From Phycisphaerae bacterium (GTDB taxonomy: Bacteria; Planctomycetota; Phycisphaerae; Sedimentisphaerales; Anaerobacaceae): a DNA stretch of 36,787 nt. The stretch is from NCBI GenBank assembly GCA_030619925.1, contig JAUXAL010000042.1, positions 1 through 36,787 of the forward strand. The letters run 5' to 3'. This document shows positions 23,560 to 32,204 of this stretch, piece after piece (the first letter of the stretch is position 1; every line of letters starts with the position of its first letter). The translations under genes and the position numbers were made by a program. Below the pieces are notes generated by a model. It worked only from the letters and a program-made list of their open reading frames with translations, ran no database searches and had not been told where the DNA came from.

Positions 23560-24177
23560 CTACTGTGTTGGTAGTAAATTGGAGTTGAAGCAATCGCGGG
23601 CAATCTTCCAAGAACCATCGGCCTGCCTTTCCAAGATGTCCAAGTATTTACCATCCATATAAAGTGGCTCTCCCCCTGCCTTTGGAGTTAAAGTTGCTGT
23701 GAAAGTACCGCGAGAAAATGCCCAGTCGCCAGCTACTTGAACTTCCTCGTTATATATGGCCATCTCGATTGTGAAGTTATCGAAGAGGGGCTTCATACTT
23801 GCCCGTAAATCCTCTTTTCCGAAAACGGCAGGTTCGTCCGGTAGCATCTTTATCGTGTCATCTGTATACAAGGACATCCAAAGATCTAAATCTCCAGTGA
23901 TCATACCGAGAGCATAGTTGTCCCAAATCTCTTCGATTGCAGCGATGTCGGCTTCGACATCTACCTCTTCCTCCGTTACATACAGGGTGATTGTTCCGTG
24001 AAGCTTCTTAACAGTGCTGTCTGTCACTGTATCATCTGCTTGCGCTAGATACGGGGGGCCAAACACAGGGGCGGGGGCAGAGCCCGTCGCCAAAACTGTG
24101 CCTAAAACCACCAGCAACGCCAGCGCAAGCACAGGTATGGTACTGATTGAAATTAGTTTTTTTACTCTTGTTTTCAT
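23560..24177 (-). CDS. Secreted SnoaL-like/DUF4440 (NTF2-fold) protein
   Basis: 205 aa from the ATG at 24177, chosen because GGAG precedes it and because it opens a signal peptide (MKTRVKKLISISTIPVLALA). An upstream extension to 24288 is open but unlike protein. Residues 75-200 follow the SnoaL/DUF4440 NTF2-like fold: IAAIEEIWDNYALGMITGDLDLWMSLY, TIKMLPDEPAVFGKEDLRASM, GDWAFSRGTFTATL and GKYLDILERQADGSWKIARDCFNS. The family binds small molecules and is catalytic in some members; substrate unknown. It is divergent from the sigma factor/kinase pair, and a terminator follows. Confidence 0.88.
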   Translation of the reverse strand: MKTRVKKLISISTIPVLALALLVVLGTVLATGSAPAPVFGPPYLAQADDTVTDSTVKKLHGTITLYVTEEEVDVEADIAAIEEIWDNYALGMITGDLDLWMSLYTDDTIKMLPDEPAVFGKEDLRASMKPLFDNFTIEMAIYNEEVQVAGDWAFSRGTFTATLTPKAGGEPLYMDGKYLDILERQADGSWKIARDCFNSNLLPTQ

Positions 24178-24365
24178 CGAATTTGTCTCCAATTTGATTA
24201 GAATCTTTACAAAACAAAAGTTAACTTTCAAAAACACATATACACCTATTACACAACTGCCAGATATATTGCTGACAAGCCCTGGCAAACCTTGTCATTT
24301 ACCTCATATGCATTACCTCCTTTCTGCCCTTTGGGGCAATAGAACAAGAATTACGTATCCAATTT

Positions 24366-24399
24366 ACGCCGGCGTTTCATCCTTCGTAGTAGTACTACG
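24366..24399. promoter_or_regulatory. Two palindromes upstream of the sigma factor promoter
   Basis: ACGCCGGCGT (24366-24375) and CGTAGTA-G-TACTACG (24385-24399) are perfect inverted repeats, 10 and 15 bp long. They lie in the divergent region between the SnoaL-like and sigma genes, about 60 bp before the -35. They are candidate operators, but either could be a member of a dispersed repeat family. Confidence 0.35.
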
Positions 24400-24457
24400 G
24401 AGAACGGACCGGCCTATTCTTAAAAGCGGAAAAAAAGGGACAACCGAACGATTTTTG

Positions 24458-24485
24458 TTGAACTTTTTCCAAAAATTGGTACAAT
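24458..24485 (+). promoter_or_regulatory. Promoter of the sigma factor/kinase operon
   Basis: TTGAAC (24458-24463), 16-bp spacer, TACAAT (24480-24485) with a TGG extension before the -10. It lies 37 bp upstream of the TTG start. Confidence 0.55.
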
Positions 24486-24522
24486 TTTTATAACTTCTTT
24501 TATTTTTGGAGGTTAGTGATAA

Positions 24523-25137
24523 TTGAGGAATAATTTCTCCAATAAGACCCAGCATTTAATAGCTCTGGCCAAAGATGGCGATGAATCGGCTTTAGACCAA
24601 TTGTGCAGGGTTTATAGCGAGCGAGTACGGTGGATAGTACGCCTTCGTATGGGCGGGGAGCTTCGCTCCAAGCTGGAATCGATGGATTTGGCCCAGGATG
24701 TTTTTATTTCCGCCTTGAGAGATTTAGGAAACTTCACGTACAAGAACGAGGGCGATTTCCTGCGGTGGTTAGCGAGAATAGCGGAGAACAGGCTTCGTGA
24801 CAATTTAGACAGATTGCACGCGGATAAGCGCGATATTCGTAAAGAAGTTCAACTCAAGAGCTATGAGCCAACTACCGGGGATAGCTTTGTCGCAGCTTTG
24901 GGTCCCATTGACACTACAACGCCAAGCGTAATAATGTCCAGGAGAGAGGATTTGGCCAAACTTGCCAAGGCGATAGACGCACTGACATCTGAATACAAAG
25001 AAGTAATTGTTCTTACGAAAATCGAGGGGCTTTCCTACAAAGAAATAGCAGAGAGATTAAGCAAGAGCAGCAATGCCGTGCGAATGCTCGTTTCTCGTGC
25101 GATGGCGGCGCTGAGCGGCGCTTTTGAGAATGTCTGA
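24523..25137 (+). CDS. ECF-type RNA polymerase sigma factor (planctomycete kinase-linked group)
   Basis: 204 aa starting at TTG (24523), with GGAGG 10 bp upstream; no ATG is available. Region 2 covers about residues 15-90 (LCRVYSERVRWIVRLRM, MDLAQDVFISALRDLGNF, FLRWLARIAENRLRDNLD). Region 4 is at 145-200 (LTSEYKEVIVLTKIEGLSYKEIAERL, AVRMLVSRAMAAL). There is no C-terminal extension and no anti-sigma gene. Instead its TGA overlaps the ATG of a Ser/Thr kinase gene, the arrangement in which kinase activity is thought to control the sigma factor. It probably drives a stress or envelope regulon; the target promoters are unknown. Confidence 0.92.
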   Translation: MRNNFSNKTQHLIALAKDGDESALDQLCRVYSERVRWIVRLRMGGELRSKLESMDLAQDVFISALRDLGNFTYKNEGDFLRWLARIAENRLRDNLDRLHADKRDIRKEVQLKSYEPTTGDSFVAALGPIDTTTPSVIMSRREDLAKLAKAIDALTSEYKEVIVLTKIEGLSYKEIAERLSKSSNAVRMLVSRAMAALSGAFENV

Positions 25138-27725
25138 TGGCCGGACTAATTGACGACAATCAGGAAAAAACCATTGAAGAGGCTGTGCAGCAATTTGTCG
25201 ATGCTCAGTTGCAAGGGCAGAAGCCCAATATAGATGAGTTTGTCAAACAATACCCTGAGATTGAGGATAAGCTCAGACAGAGAATACGGAACCTGCAGAA
25301 AATCGATTCTCTGTTCGATTCCCTTGTCCAGGCCGATGAGAGCGACTTTGAAGATACAGTGACTGGAGGCGAGCTTGTTGGGCAGAAAGTCGGGAGTTTT
25401 GAAATAGTAGAGATGATTGGCCGAGGGGGCATGGGAGTAGTCTACTTAGCTCGTGACACTAAGCTCAAGCGGTCTGTTGCCGTCAAGAGCATGCCGGTTG
25501 AATTGCAGGCCGATTCAACGGCCCGGACGCGTTTCAGACGTGAGGCTGAACTGTTGGCCTCGTTGAATCACCCGAATATCGCCGCAATTTATGAGATCAT
25601 TGAGCAGGACGCCGGTGCCGGTTATTTAATTCTCGAATATGTTCCAGGCGAGACATTGGCGCAACGTATAGCTCGTGAACCGCTCAAATTGGAGCAAGCC
25701 CTTTCAATCGGCCAACAAATTGCCGAGGCCATCTCAGCGGCCCACGAGAACGGGGTCGTTCATCGGGACCTAAAACCCGGCAATATCAAGATCACGCCGG
25801 AAGGAAAGGTGAAGGTTCTGGACTTCGGCCTGGCCAAGGCCACCAGCAGCCAGGATAAAAACCAAGGTACTGCCATCACTCAGCCCGGCCGTGTAATAGG
25901 CACGCCGGCTTATATGAGCCCGGAGCAGGCCCGCGGTAAGCCGACCGATAAGCGCAGCGACATCTGGTCATTTGGCTGCATTATGTACGAGATGCTGACC
26001 GGTCACATTCCGTTCGAGGGTGAGACTGCTACAGACACGCTGGCACGCATCATCGAACGCGAACCTGATTGGGAGATGCTTCCGCAGACGACTCCGATGA
26101 ACATACGTGTTCTGCTGCGGCGCTGTTTAGAGAAGGACCCGCGCCGGCGGCTTCGGGACATCGGAGATGCGGCTATCGAAATAAAAGAGACGCTCACCTT
26201 GCCTGCGACTGCAACAGCGGCCAGACCAGCGGCGCCAGTCCGAACCCTGTGGCGGTGGGCAATTGTGATAGGGCTTGTCGTGGGAGCGCTCGTGGTGTTG
26301 GGGCTGAATATAGGCCGGTGGCGTGAGCAACTGCCGGGCGGGGTCAGCCCCGGCCGGATCAAGTCGCTGGCAGTACTGCCGCTGGAGAACCTGTCCGGCG
26401 ACCCGGAGCAGGAGTACTTCGCCGACGGGATGACCGAGGCGCTGATTGCCAACCTGGGAAAGATCAGGGCGCTGCAGGTCAGGTCGCGGACATCGATCAT
26501 GCAGTACAAGGATGTCAAGAAGCCGCTGCCGGAGATTGCGCGAGAATTGAATGTGGATGCGGTCGTGGAAGGCTCGGTGCTTCGTGTTGCCGAGCAGGTG
26601 CGGATCACGGCGCAGTTGATACATGCGCCGACGGACACGCACCTCTGGGCTGAGAGCTACGAGCGAGACATGCGCGACGTCCTGGCCTTGCAAAGCGAGG
26701 TGGCACGGGCCATTGCCCAGCAAATCGAGATTACAGTAACACCCGACCAGGAAGTGCGACTGGCGGCCAGCGCCCGCCCGGTCAACCCCGAGACGTATGA
26801 GGCCTATCTCAAGGGGATGTTCCATCTGAACAAATTCACACCGGAAGGAACCAAAAAAGGCCTGGACTATCTCCGCCAGGCAATCGAAAAAGACCCGGCG
26901 GATCCCCTGGCATACGGCGGGCTGGCGCTCGGTTACGTCGCGAGTGCTCATGGCCCTGGGGCTCCACCGGACGCCTTGGAACGAGCTGAGGCGGCAGCAC
27001 TCAAGGCGTTGGAGCTGGATGAAACGCTGACCGAAGCACACGCCGCTCTCGCCCAAATCAAATTATACAGAGATTGGGACTGGGCAGGTGCGGAACAGGC
27101 TTTCCAGCGTGCCCTGAAACTTAATCCCAATTTAACTCTGACTCGCGCCCACTATTCGTGGTATCTCCTGCTCTTCGGACACACGGATGAAGCTTTGGCA
27201 GAAATGAAACGAGTCCAGGAGGTGGACCCGCTCACGCCCCTCTGGCCTGCGTGGCAAGGATCGCAGTATTTGTCGGCGGGGCTATACAACGAGGCGATAG
27301 ACGAGGCCCGGAAGTCACTCGAATTAGATCCTGATTTCGCGGTCGGGCTGGATGTCCTGGGAAGCGCCTATGCAGCAAAGGGGATGTATGAGGAGGCTAT
27401 CAAAGCACACCAGAGGGCGGGTGTGCTCAGCCGTGATGGGAAATCTGCTCTCGGGCGTACCTATGCGCTGGCTGGCCGGCAGGATGAGGCGAGGCTGGTA
27501 TTGGCTGAATTGGAGGCGGATCCCACGCATTGGGATACTTGGTTTATCGCCCAGATTTATGCCGTCCTGGGCGAGAAGGATGAGGCATTCCGATGGCTTG
27601 AAGCGGCATTCGAGCCCCCCCGCCACCCATACGTGCCTTGGATCAGGTACCCTCATGCTTTCAAGCCCTTGCACGACGACCCGCGCTTCGGAGACCTGCT
27701 GCGCCGCATGAACTTCCCGGAGTAG
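25137..27725 (+). CDS. Membrane-anchored Ser/Thr protein kinase with FlgO-like and TPR sensor region
   Basis: 862 aa. Residues 1-70 form an acidic helical region common to kinases paired with ECF sigma factors. The kinase domain (about 88-355) is complete: Gly loop GRGGMG (95-100), Lys117, HRDLKPGN with Asp211, DFG with Asp229, and SPEQ. A membrane helix spans 372-394. Outside, residues 408-545 resemble the adenylate-cyclase/FlgO-like module (IKSLAVLPLENLSGDPEQEYFADGM), followed by about six TPR units to residue 860. The start ATG overlaps the sigma TGA (TGATG), so translation is coupled. It is probably a receptor kinase that reads an extracytoplasmic or protein-binding signal and phosphorylates the sigma factor; that target is inference. 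Confidence 0.94.
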   Translation: MAGLIDDNQEKTIEEAVQQFVDAQLQGQKPNIDEFVKQYPEIEDKLRQRIRNLQKIDSLFDSLVQADESDFEDTVTGGELVGQKVGSFEIVEMIGRGGMGVVYLARDTKLKRSVAVKSMPVELQADSTARTRFRREAELLASLNHPNIAAIYEIIEQDAGAGYLILEYVPGETLAQRIAREPLKLEQALSIGQQIAEAISAAHENGVVHRDLKPGNIKITPEGKVKVLDFGLAKATSSQDKNQGTAITQPGRVIGTPAYMSPEQARGKPTDKRSDIWSFGCIMYEMLTGHIPFEGETATDTLARIIEREPDWEMLPQTTPMNIRVLLRRCLEKDPRRRLRDIGDAAIEIKETLTLPATATAARPAAPVRTLWRWAIVIGLVVGALVVLGLNIGRWREQLPGGVSPGRIKSLAVLPLENLSGDPEQEYFADGMTEALIANLGKIRALQVRSRTSIMQYKDVKKPLPEIARELNVDAVVEGSVLRVAEQVRITAQLIHAPTDTHLWAESYERDMRDVLALQSEVARAIAQQIEITVTPDQEVRLAASARPVNPETYEAYLKGMFHLNKFTPEGTKKGLDYLRQAIEKDPADPLAYGGLALGYVASAHGPGAPPDALERAEAAALKALELDETLTEAHAALAQIKLYRDWDWAGAEQAFQRALKLNPNLTLTRAHYSWYLLLFGHTDEALAEMKRVQEVDPLTPLWPAWQGSQYLSAGLYNEAIDEARKSLELDPDFAVGLDVLGSAYAAKGMYEEAIKAHQRAGVLSRDGKSALGRTYALAGRQDEARLVLAELEADPTHWDTWFIAQIYAVLGEKDEAFRWLEAAFEPPRHPYVPWIRYPHAFKPLHDDPRFGDLLRRMNFPE

Positions 27726-27730
27726 ACAGG

Positions 27731-27753
27731 TCCGGGCCCAAAGGCCCGGATTT
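27731..27753 (+). terminator. Terminator after the kinase gene
   Basis: TCCGGGCC-CAAA-GGCCCGGA, an 8-bp GC-rich stem, then TTT. It begins five bases after the kinase stop. Confidence 0.6.
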
Positions 27754-27812
27754 CGACCACGGGCGGTCAGCTATTTGTCTGGCCACGGGACGGCGTCTGT
27801 GGTTAATTTTAC

Positions 27813-27841
27813 TTGACGTTTAACTTGAAATTTGGTATAAT
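27813..27841 (+). promoter_or_regulatory. Near-consensus promoter pointing into repeat DNA
   Basis: TTGACG (27813-27818), 17-bp spacer, TATAAT (27836-27841), plus the TGG extension. Apart from the last -35 base this is consensus. No plus-strand protein gene follows before the convergent PQQ gene ends at 28497. The transcript would consist of array G and the A/C-rich tandem repeat. Confidence 0.75.
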
Positions 27842-27852
27842 ATGTATCTAAC

Positions 27853-27929
27853 TATGGATGGTTCATGGTTCATTGTTCATTGTTCATAGATAACAGACAT
27901 CAGACTTCTGACTTCAGATAACAGACATC
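27853..27929. repeat. Heptanucleotide array G (11 units)
   Basis: TATGGAT, GGTTCAT x2, TGTTCAT x2, AGATAAC, AGACATC, AGACTTC, TGACTTC, AGATAAC, AGACATC in unbroken 7-bp register. The motif changes completely at the sixth unit without loss of phase. It begins 11 bp after the -10 of the promoter, at or near the predicted transcript start. Confidence 0.9.
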
Positions 27930-28037
27930 AGGGGGTTCCTAATGGCCATCGTTCTACAAAACGCCGGAAAACAGGGGTTTTTTGTCATATCAGTCCGAAA
28001 TAGCGGAGAAACTACGAAGTTTTGACTACTTTTTATG

Positions 28038-28375
28038 CAAAACAAAGCCAATTATTAAAAAGTCAAATGAATGTAAATCCATATAATACAACGGATTATG
28101 AAAATAAACGCGATTAGACACTTGGTGAAAACAAACCCAAACAAACCCAATTTGCCAGAGAGTAAAATTGATGCAAAGTGTGTATTTACAAAGGATTATG
28201 AAGAAAATTGCGGCTAAGGGCTCCGCAAAAACAAAGCCAAAACAAACCCAATTTAAAAAGAGCCAAAATGGACGTAAACATCTATTACACAGAGGTATAT
28301 GCAAATATATTGTGCATTCGGAGTCAATGAAAACAAACCCAAACAAACCCAATTTCAAACGCGATGACGGTTTTT
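28038..28375 (+). repeat. A/C-rich tandem repeat, copy 1 (4 units, 89-104 bp apart)
   Basis: Cores of the type AAAACAAACCCAAACAAACC followed by CAATTT begin at about 28038, 28127, 28225 and 28329. Between cores the sequence is also loosely shared (ATG-A-GTAAA--TATTACA--G-TTATGAAA), so this is a degenerate tandem repeat and not a CRISPR. Positions 28060-28140 match copy 2 near 36.1-36.2 kb almost exactly. Reading frames are interrupted by stops here, so this copy is non-coding or decayed. Confidence 0.8.
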
Positions 28376-28410
28376 CTGCTTATTACACAAGAGATTGCCA
28401 AAGCGGTCCG

Positions 28411-28480
28411 GTCCCACCAGCCAATTGGGCCCAGAGTTGGCGCACTGGGCTGCACACGAAGCACGCCCAAAAACGGCCCG
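28411..28480 (-). repeat. 200-bp dispersed repeat, copy 1 (left end only)
   Basis: Starts GTCCCACCAGCCAAT and continues GCGCACTGGGCTGCACACG...AACGGCCC, matching the left ends of the copies at 30153 and 33835. It has about 10 extra bases after CCAAT, and the rest of the element is missing. Confidence 0.65.
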
Positions 28481-28496
28481 CTGCTTCGACGATGAA

Positions 28497-29834
28497 TCAG
28501 TCTGATGTCCGGGCAATGCAATAGAGCCGTTTCTTGCTGCGCAGGAAAAGCTCTCTACCTACAGCCGCAGGTGAGGCATCCATCGGATCATCCAGCCGAT
28601 TCACAGCCAGCACCTCCAGTTTGGGTTGGTTCTTGATAACGAGAGTGGTCCCATCACGACCGACAAAGTAAATACGGTCTGCAGCTCCCAGGGGGGAGGC
28701 GTAAAGCTCGCGCAAATTGGGTAGACGGACACTCTCCATGAGCGGCTCCCCGGTTCTGGCATTAAGGCACGAAAGCATGGCCTGGTTTACCTTCGTGAAA
28801 TAGAGTCGTTCCCCATACAATAAGGGGCTGGGCACATAAGGCGTATTGCGGCTGTGATGCCAGCGGACGCGGTCCGTGCCGGTGATGTCTCCTGTGGCAT
28901 TAAGGGGAATCGCATAAGCAGCCGAGCCTCGATAGCCGCTCATACAGATGACCATGTCGTCCAGAACCACAGGGGAGGGGACCAGCACAGCTGTTTGTCC
29001 ACCGCATTCCCAGAGAACCTTGCCCGAATCCAGATGGTAACTCGTTACACGTCGGGTGGCATTGAGGATCAACTGCTTGGTCCCCTGGTATGTCACGACC
29101 AAGGGCGTGGCCCAAGTCGTTTCTTCATTCCTCGGTGCCTGCCAGCGTGTCTTCCCGGTCAGCACATCCAGGACATAGACGGCCGAGGATCCTTCGTGAT
29201 CCCAGTTGACGGCCAGTACATCGCCATACACAGTGGGCGAAGCCCCTTCACCCCAACCATAGCGTGTGATCATGTCGCCTAGATCACGTTCCCAAAGCAG
29301 GTTTCCATCCAAATCATAGCAGAATAGTCCGTGTGAGCCAAACGTTACATAGAGTCGTCGTCCGTCTGTGGTAGGCGAGCCGGAGGCGTAAGTATTGGTC
29401 TGATGGTGCCCTTCGTGGGGAACCTTCTCAGCCGCTACGCGCTGCCAGAGAATTCGACCGGTTTGGCGGTCTACACAATATACCCGAAGCTGATAGTAAT
29501 GCCTGGGGCGTTTGGTCCTGTATCCACCCGGCGGCTCCATCGTCGGCGCCGACAACTGATCCACAATGCGCTCAGTCTCCACCGCAGTGACCACAAATAC
29601 CCGATCTGCCCAAATAATCGGTGTGGCATTGCTCTGACCGGGCAGATCCAGTTTCCACTTGATGTTTTCCGATGTGCTCCACTCCACCGGAGGATCGGCA
29701 TACGGTGCCACCCCGTTGGCCAACGGCCCGCGCCAGGCAGGCCAGTTATCCAGCGTCTTGGTTGAATTTGCCTCGGCCCAGCTTACACCGGCAAAGAGCA
29801 TCACAATCATTACGGTCAAAACATCTTGTTTCAT
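28497..29834 (-). CDS. Secreted PQQ-type beta-propeller protein 1
   Basis: 445 aa. The signal peptide (TVMIVMLFAGVSWAEA) is followed by the typical opening WPAWRGPLANGVAPYADPPVEW and by repeated blades of the PQQ/BamB type (GRILWQRVAAEKVPHEGHHQTNTYASGSPTTDGRRLYV, GNLLWERDLGDMI, GKTRWQAPRNEETTWATPLVV, GKVLWECGG). The end is LFLRSKKRLYCIA. PQQ-cofactor enzymes have extra metal and Cys-Cys features that are not seen, so this is a scaffold-type propeller; ligand unknown. It is one of three such genes in 8 kb, and copies of the 200-bp repeat flank it on both sides. Confidence 0.9.
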   Translation of the reverse strand: MKQDVLTVMIVMLFAGVSWAEANSTKTLDNWPAWRGPLANGVAPYADPPVEWSTSENIKWKLDLPGQSNATPIIWADRVFVVTAVETERIVDQLSAPTMEPPGGYRTKRPRHYYQLRVYCVDRQTGRILWQRVAAEKVPHEGHHQTNTYASGSPTTDGRRLYVTFGSHGLFCYDLDGNLLWERDLGDMITRYGWGEGASPTVYGDVLAVNWDHEGSSAVYVLDVLTGKTRWQAPRNEETTWATPLVVTYQGTKQLILNATRRVTSYHLDSGKVLWECGGQTAVLVPSPVVLDDMVICMSGYRGSAAYAIPLNATGDITGTDRVRWHHSRNTPYVPSPLLYGERLYFTKVNQAMLSCLNARTGEPLMESVRLPNLRELYASPLGAADRIYFVGRDGTTLVIKNQPKLEVLAVNRLDDPMDASPAAVGRELFLRSKKRLYCIARTSD

Positions 29835-30152
29835 GGATAGATACTTTCCAGCTTAAACGCCATGTTTACATCATAAGACATCTGCACTGCTTTTTGAATT
29901 CCGAAATACTCTGTAGGGTATAAAGAATAGCGGTCACATAACCGTATGCCAAAGAAGAAGTTGTGCGATCGACAGATGAAAGCAATTGCTTAGCACTTTG
30001 TGATTCGGTATTCTCGCCCGACTATGAAAGAGAAACTATGGATTACTGTCATTACATGCTTGGCCTATTGCGTGGACAAAGAACTTTGGAAAGCAATCGG
30101 TTAGAAGAGTATATATGGTTTCTGCAGGCAATCTTCGTTCTCTGGGAGGACA
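29835..30152. pseudogene. Gene-poor gap with a possible transposase relic at 30024-30104
   Basis: The frame at 30024-30104 reads MKEKLWITVITCLAYCVDKELWKAIG and stops. The last part resembles the opening of integrase-type transposases of these bacteria (YVDKELL-AIEYL). Nearby frames at 29945 and 29963 are short, mutually exclusive and run into the dispersed repeat, whose bases supply the stop. I see a decayed mobile-element fragment, with low confidence. Confidence 0.3.
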
Positions 30153-30355
30153 GTCCCACCAGCCAATCAGAAGCGCACTGAGCCGCGCCTCAAGCACCCC
30201 TAAAACGGCCCCATTTTCACTCGCAAACCACTACAACCACAGTATAATCCAACAACCCGTTATCTGCCAATTCGAAAAAATGTCCACTCCATAAATTGTT
30301 TATTGTCAAGGCTTTATAAAAATCTAAAAAAATGTGAACGTTTTCAATGACCATT
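30153..30355 (-). repeat. 200-bp dispersed repeat, copy 2
   Basis: Bounded by GTCCCACC on the left and AATGGTCATTGAAAACG (minus strand) on the right. It aligns along its length with 33835-34034. On the minus strand both copies read a similar peptide (VIENVH-F-DFYKAL, then HF-ELADN-L), so the family may derive from coding sequence. Confidence 0.75.
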
Positions 30356-30550
30356 ACGACCTCCTGCGCAATGTTGGAGCACCCTTCGCCAGATTTGAAA
30401 AACAAGGTATTTACGAATGTTGAACCTGTCTCGCACCATGCGGTGGACCAAATAACTGGAGCCTGGGGAGGTTCAATAAAAGCCACCACCTTCATCTGGC
30501 CCCCGCAGTGCGGACAGGCCAGCGGATCGATTTCATACACTCGCTTGATG
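30356..30550 (-). pseudogene. C-terminal fragment of an IS91-like transposase
   Basis: On the minus strand from 30550 the frame reads LIKRVYEIDPLACPHCGGQMKVVAFIE. This is the conserved zinc-ribbon end of IS91/ISCR-type transposases (usual form KVYEVDPLLCPKCGG-MKVIAFIE). The catalytic N-terminal part is missing: upstream sequence immediately becomes the leader of the SGNH-like gene. The frame continues without a stop into dispersed repeat copy 2 (to 30217). It is a relic of a rolling-circle transposon. Confidence 0.75.
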
Positions 30551-30659
30551 AGCATGGATGTTTTTGTTATTGCTTTGTTGGTTTTTTCTTTGGCACTTTT
30601 GTTGTATTATCTTCGTAATGTAAGTAATGAAAAGAGGGAATTTCTATGGAGGTTTGATA

Positions 30660-31904
30660 ATGCAGAGACGTGAATTTTTGGGCAAGATGGTTGGGACTTC
30701 TTTGGCTGTCTTATCTCTTGACGGAATATTGGAAGGTGAAGAGACCGGCTTTGAAAAGCGCGCCAGAGAGTATCTTCGCTCGATTATGCCAAGCCGCCAG
30801 AGGATCGAAGACTTTATCACGGGTGAATACGGTCCCAGAGACAAGCGCCCCGGCGAGATTTTTCAATACGATTCTGAGCTGGGCTGGATCCATCATGAGG
30901 CGATAGGCAGTAGCGGTGTTGACGGTTCTAAGGTGTTCTATAGCTATGAATCCGACGGTGCCCGCAAAGTTATTAACTTTCCTGACAAATCCAGCCGTAT
31001 TCGTACTTATGGCAATAGTTTCACACATTGCAGTCAGGCAAACGATAATGAAACGTGGGAAGAATACCTGGCGGCTCACATTCAAGAACCTGTTCGTAAC
31101 TACGGAGTCGGCGGTCACAGTGTCTATCAGGCCTACAGAAGGATGCTGAAGGTCGAAAAGCAAACTTTAGGCGGATATATCATCCTTAACATATGGGATG
31201 ATGATCACTACCGTAACCTCGATGCCTGGCGGAGCATCCGGTTTGGTTATGGTTCAAGATGCGGATTTACACTACCCCATTTAAGGGTAGATGTGGCTAA
31301 GGGCAGCTGTAAACAAATAGAGAACATCTCGAAGACACCTAAAGATCTTTACAAACTTTGTGACGAAGATTACCTCTGGCGAACTTTCAAAGATGACCCA
31401 ATCTTGAAGATGGTGATGGCCGCACGCGAGGGCGGCAGAAATATTTCAGCCGCACTCATAAATCCTGTGGCGGTTACGTTTGGTATTCCTGACGAAAAGA
31501 TAGCAGATACCGAGACGGCGAAAAAGATCAAAAAGATCCATACCGAAGCGGCCTTGTTTGCGACCCAAAACGTCGTCACCTGGGCAGAGGAGTTTGCCAG
31601 AGATACCGGCAAAAAACTGATGATCATGCTTTCTTTTGGCCGCGGCAATGTAACGAAACATTTGTCTGGGGAGCCCCGTTTTGACCAGGGTTTTGTTGAC
31701 TGGTTAAAAGATAAACCCTATCCGGTCATTGATATGCGGGATGTTTTCGCCGCAGATTACAAAAAGTATAAGGTAGATATCGATCAGTATCTTGCGCCTT
31801 TTTATAATGGTCATCATACCCCCAAGGGCAATTTCTTTACTGCCTGGGCAATCAAGGACAGGGTAATTCAGTGGCTAAACCCGAAACCCCTGCCTTATCG
31901 TTGA
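30660..31904 (+). CDS. Tat-exported SGNH/GDSL-like hydrolase
   Basis: 414 aa from the ATG at 30660 (GGAGG 7 bp upstream; an earlier in-frame ATG at 30627 has no site). The leader QRREFLGKMVGTSLAVLSL is a twin-arginine type. The SGNH nucleophile block is IRTYGNSFTHC with Ser120, Gly/Asn lie in NYGVGGHSVYQ, and the C-terminal block is NGHHTPKGN with His385/386. The usual Asp of DxxH reads as Asn383, so the catalytic triad may be altered. Proteins of this kind remove acetyl or acyl groups from polysaccharides or lipids outside the cell. It lies between two dispersed-repeat copies, upstream of a PQQ gene on the same strand. Confidence 0.8.
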   Translation: MQRREFLGKMVGTSLAVLSLDGILEGEETGFEKRAREYLRSIMPSRQRIEDFITGEYGPRDKRPGEIFQYDSELGWIHHEAIGSSGVDGSKVFYSYESDGARKVINFPDKSSRIRTYGNSFTHCSQANDNETWEEYLAAHIQEPVRNYGVGGHSVYQAYRRMLKVEKQTLGGYIILNIWDDDHYRNLDAWRSIRFGYGSRCGFTLPHLRVDVAKGSCKQIENISKTPKDLYKLCDEDYLWRTFKDDPILKMVMAAREGGRNISAALINPVAVTFGIPDEKIADTETAKKIKKIHTEAALFATQNVVTWAEEFARDTGKKLMIMLSFGRGNVTKHLSGEPRFDQGFVDWLKDKPYPVIDMRDVFAADYKKYKVDIDQYLAPFYNGHHTPKGNFFTAWAIKDRVIQWLNPKPLPYR

Positions 31905-32204
31905 GTTGTATTAAACGGATCAACAAACAGAGACCAGAAGATGCTATTGGGTTTTGGCATCTGATTTGTTTTTATTCTTCTCATCATTGCTTGTTGGGCT
32001 TCCTTTCTCTTTTGTTCTATGTGGCTACCCTCCAAATATTCATCCGTGTGAAAGATCGTCTTTATTGCATTAGTAAGCGTTTATAATCCAAATGATCCCT
32101 TTTTTCTTCATTATGGAGAACCATAGGTATGTTGGGTGCGTATTATAGAAGATTTCTATGTTCGTTCAGGTTTGTATGATTTTTTGTACTATGAGGGCTA
32201 ATTC
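31905..32204 (+). pseudogene. Intergenic region with C-terminal relic of a fourth PQQ propeller (32030-32086)
   Basis: Just before the stop at 32084-32086 one frame reads QIFIRVKDRLYCISKRL. This matches the ends of neighbouring propellers (LFLRSKKRLYCIA in protein 1; IMRTDKVIYCIGL in protein 2). Sequence before it (31905-32025) has lost any propeller pattern. It looks like the tail of a PQQ gene left after deletion or recombination. The rest of the gap is AT-rich leader for PQQ gene 2. Confidence 0.5.

Noticed and set aside
24178-24288. 37-residue extension of the SnoaL-like protein
   Set aside because: No ribosome site and would place a signal peptide inside the protein.
28038-28375. CRISPR array in the A/C-rich repeat
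   Set aside because: The regularly spaced cores suggested it, but the cores vary, the 'spacers' are 60-75 bp and resemble each other, and no cas gene is near.
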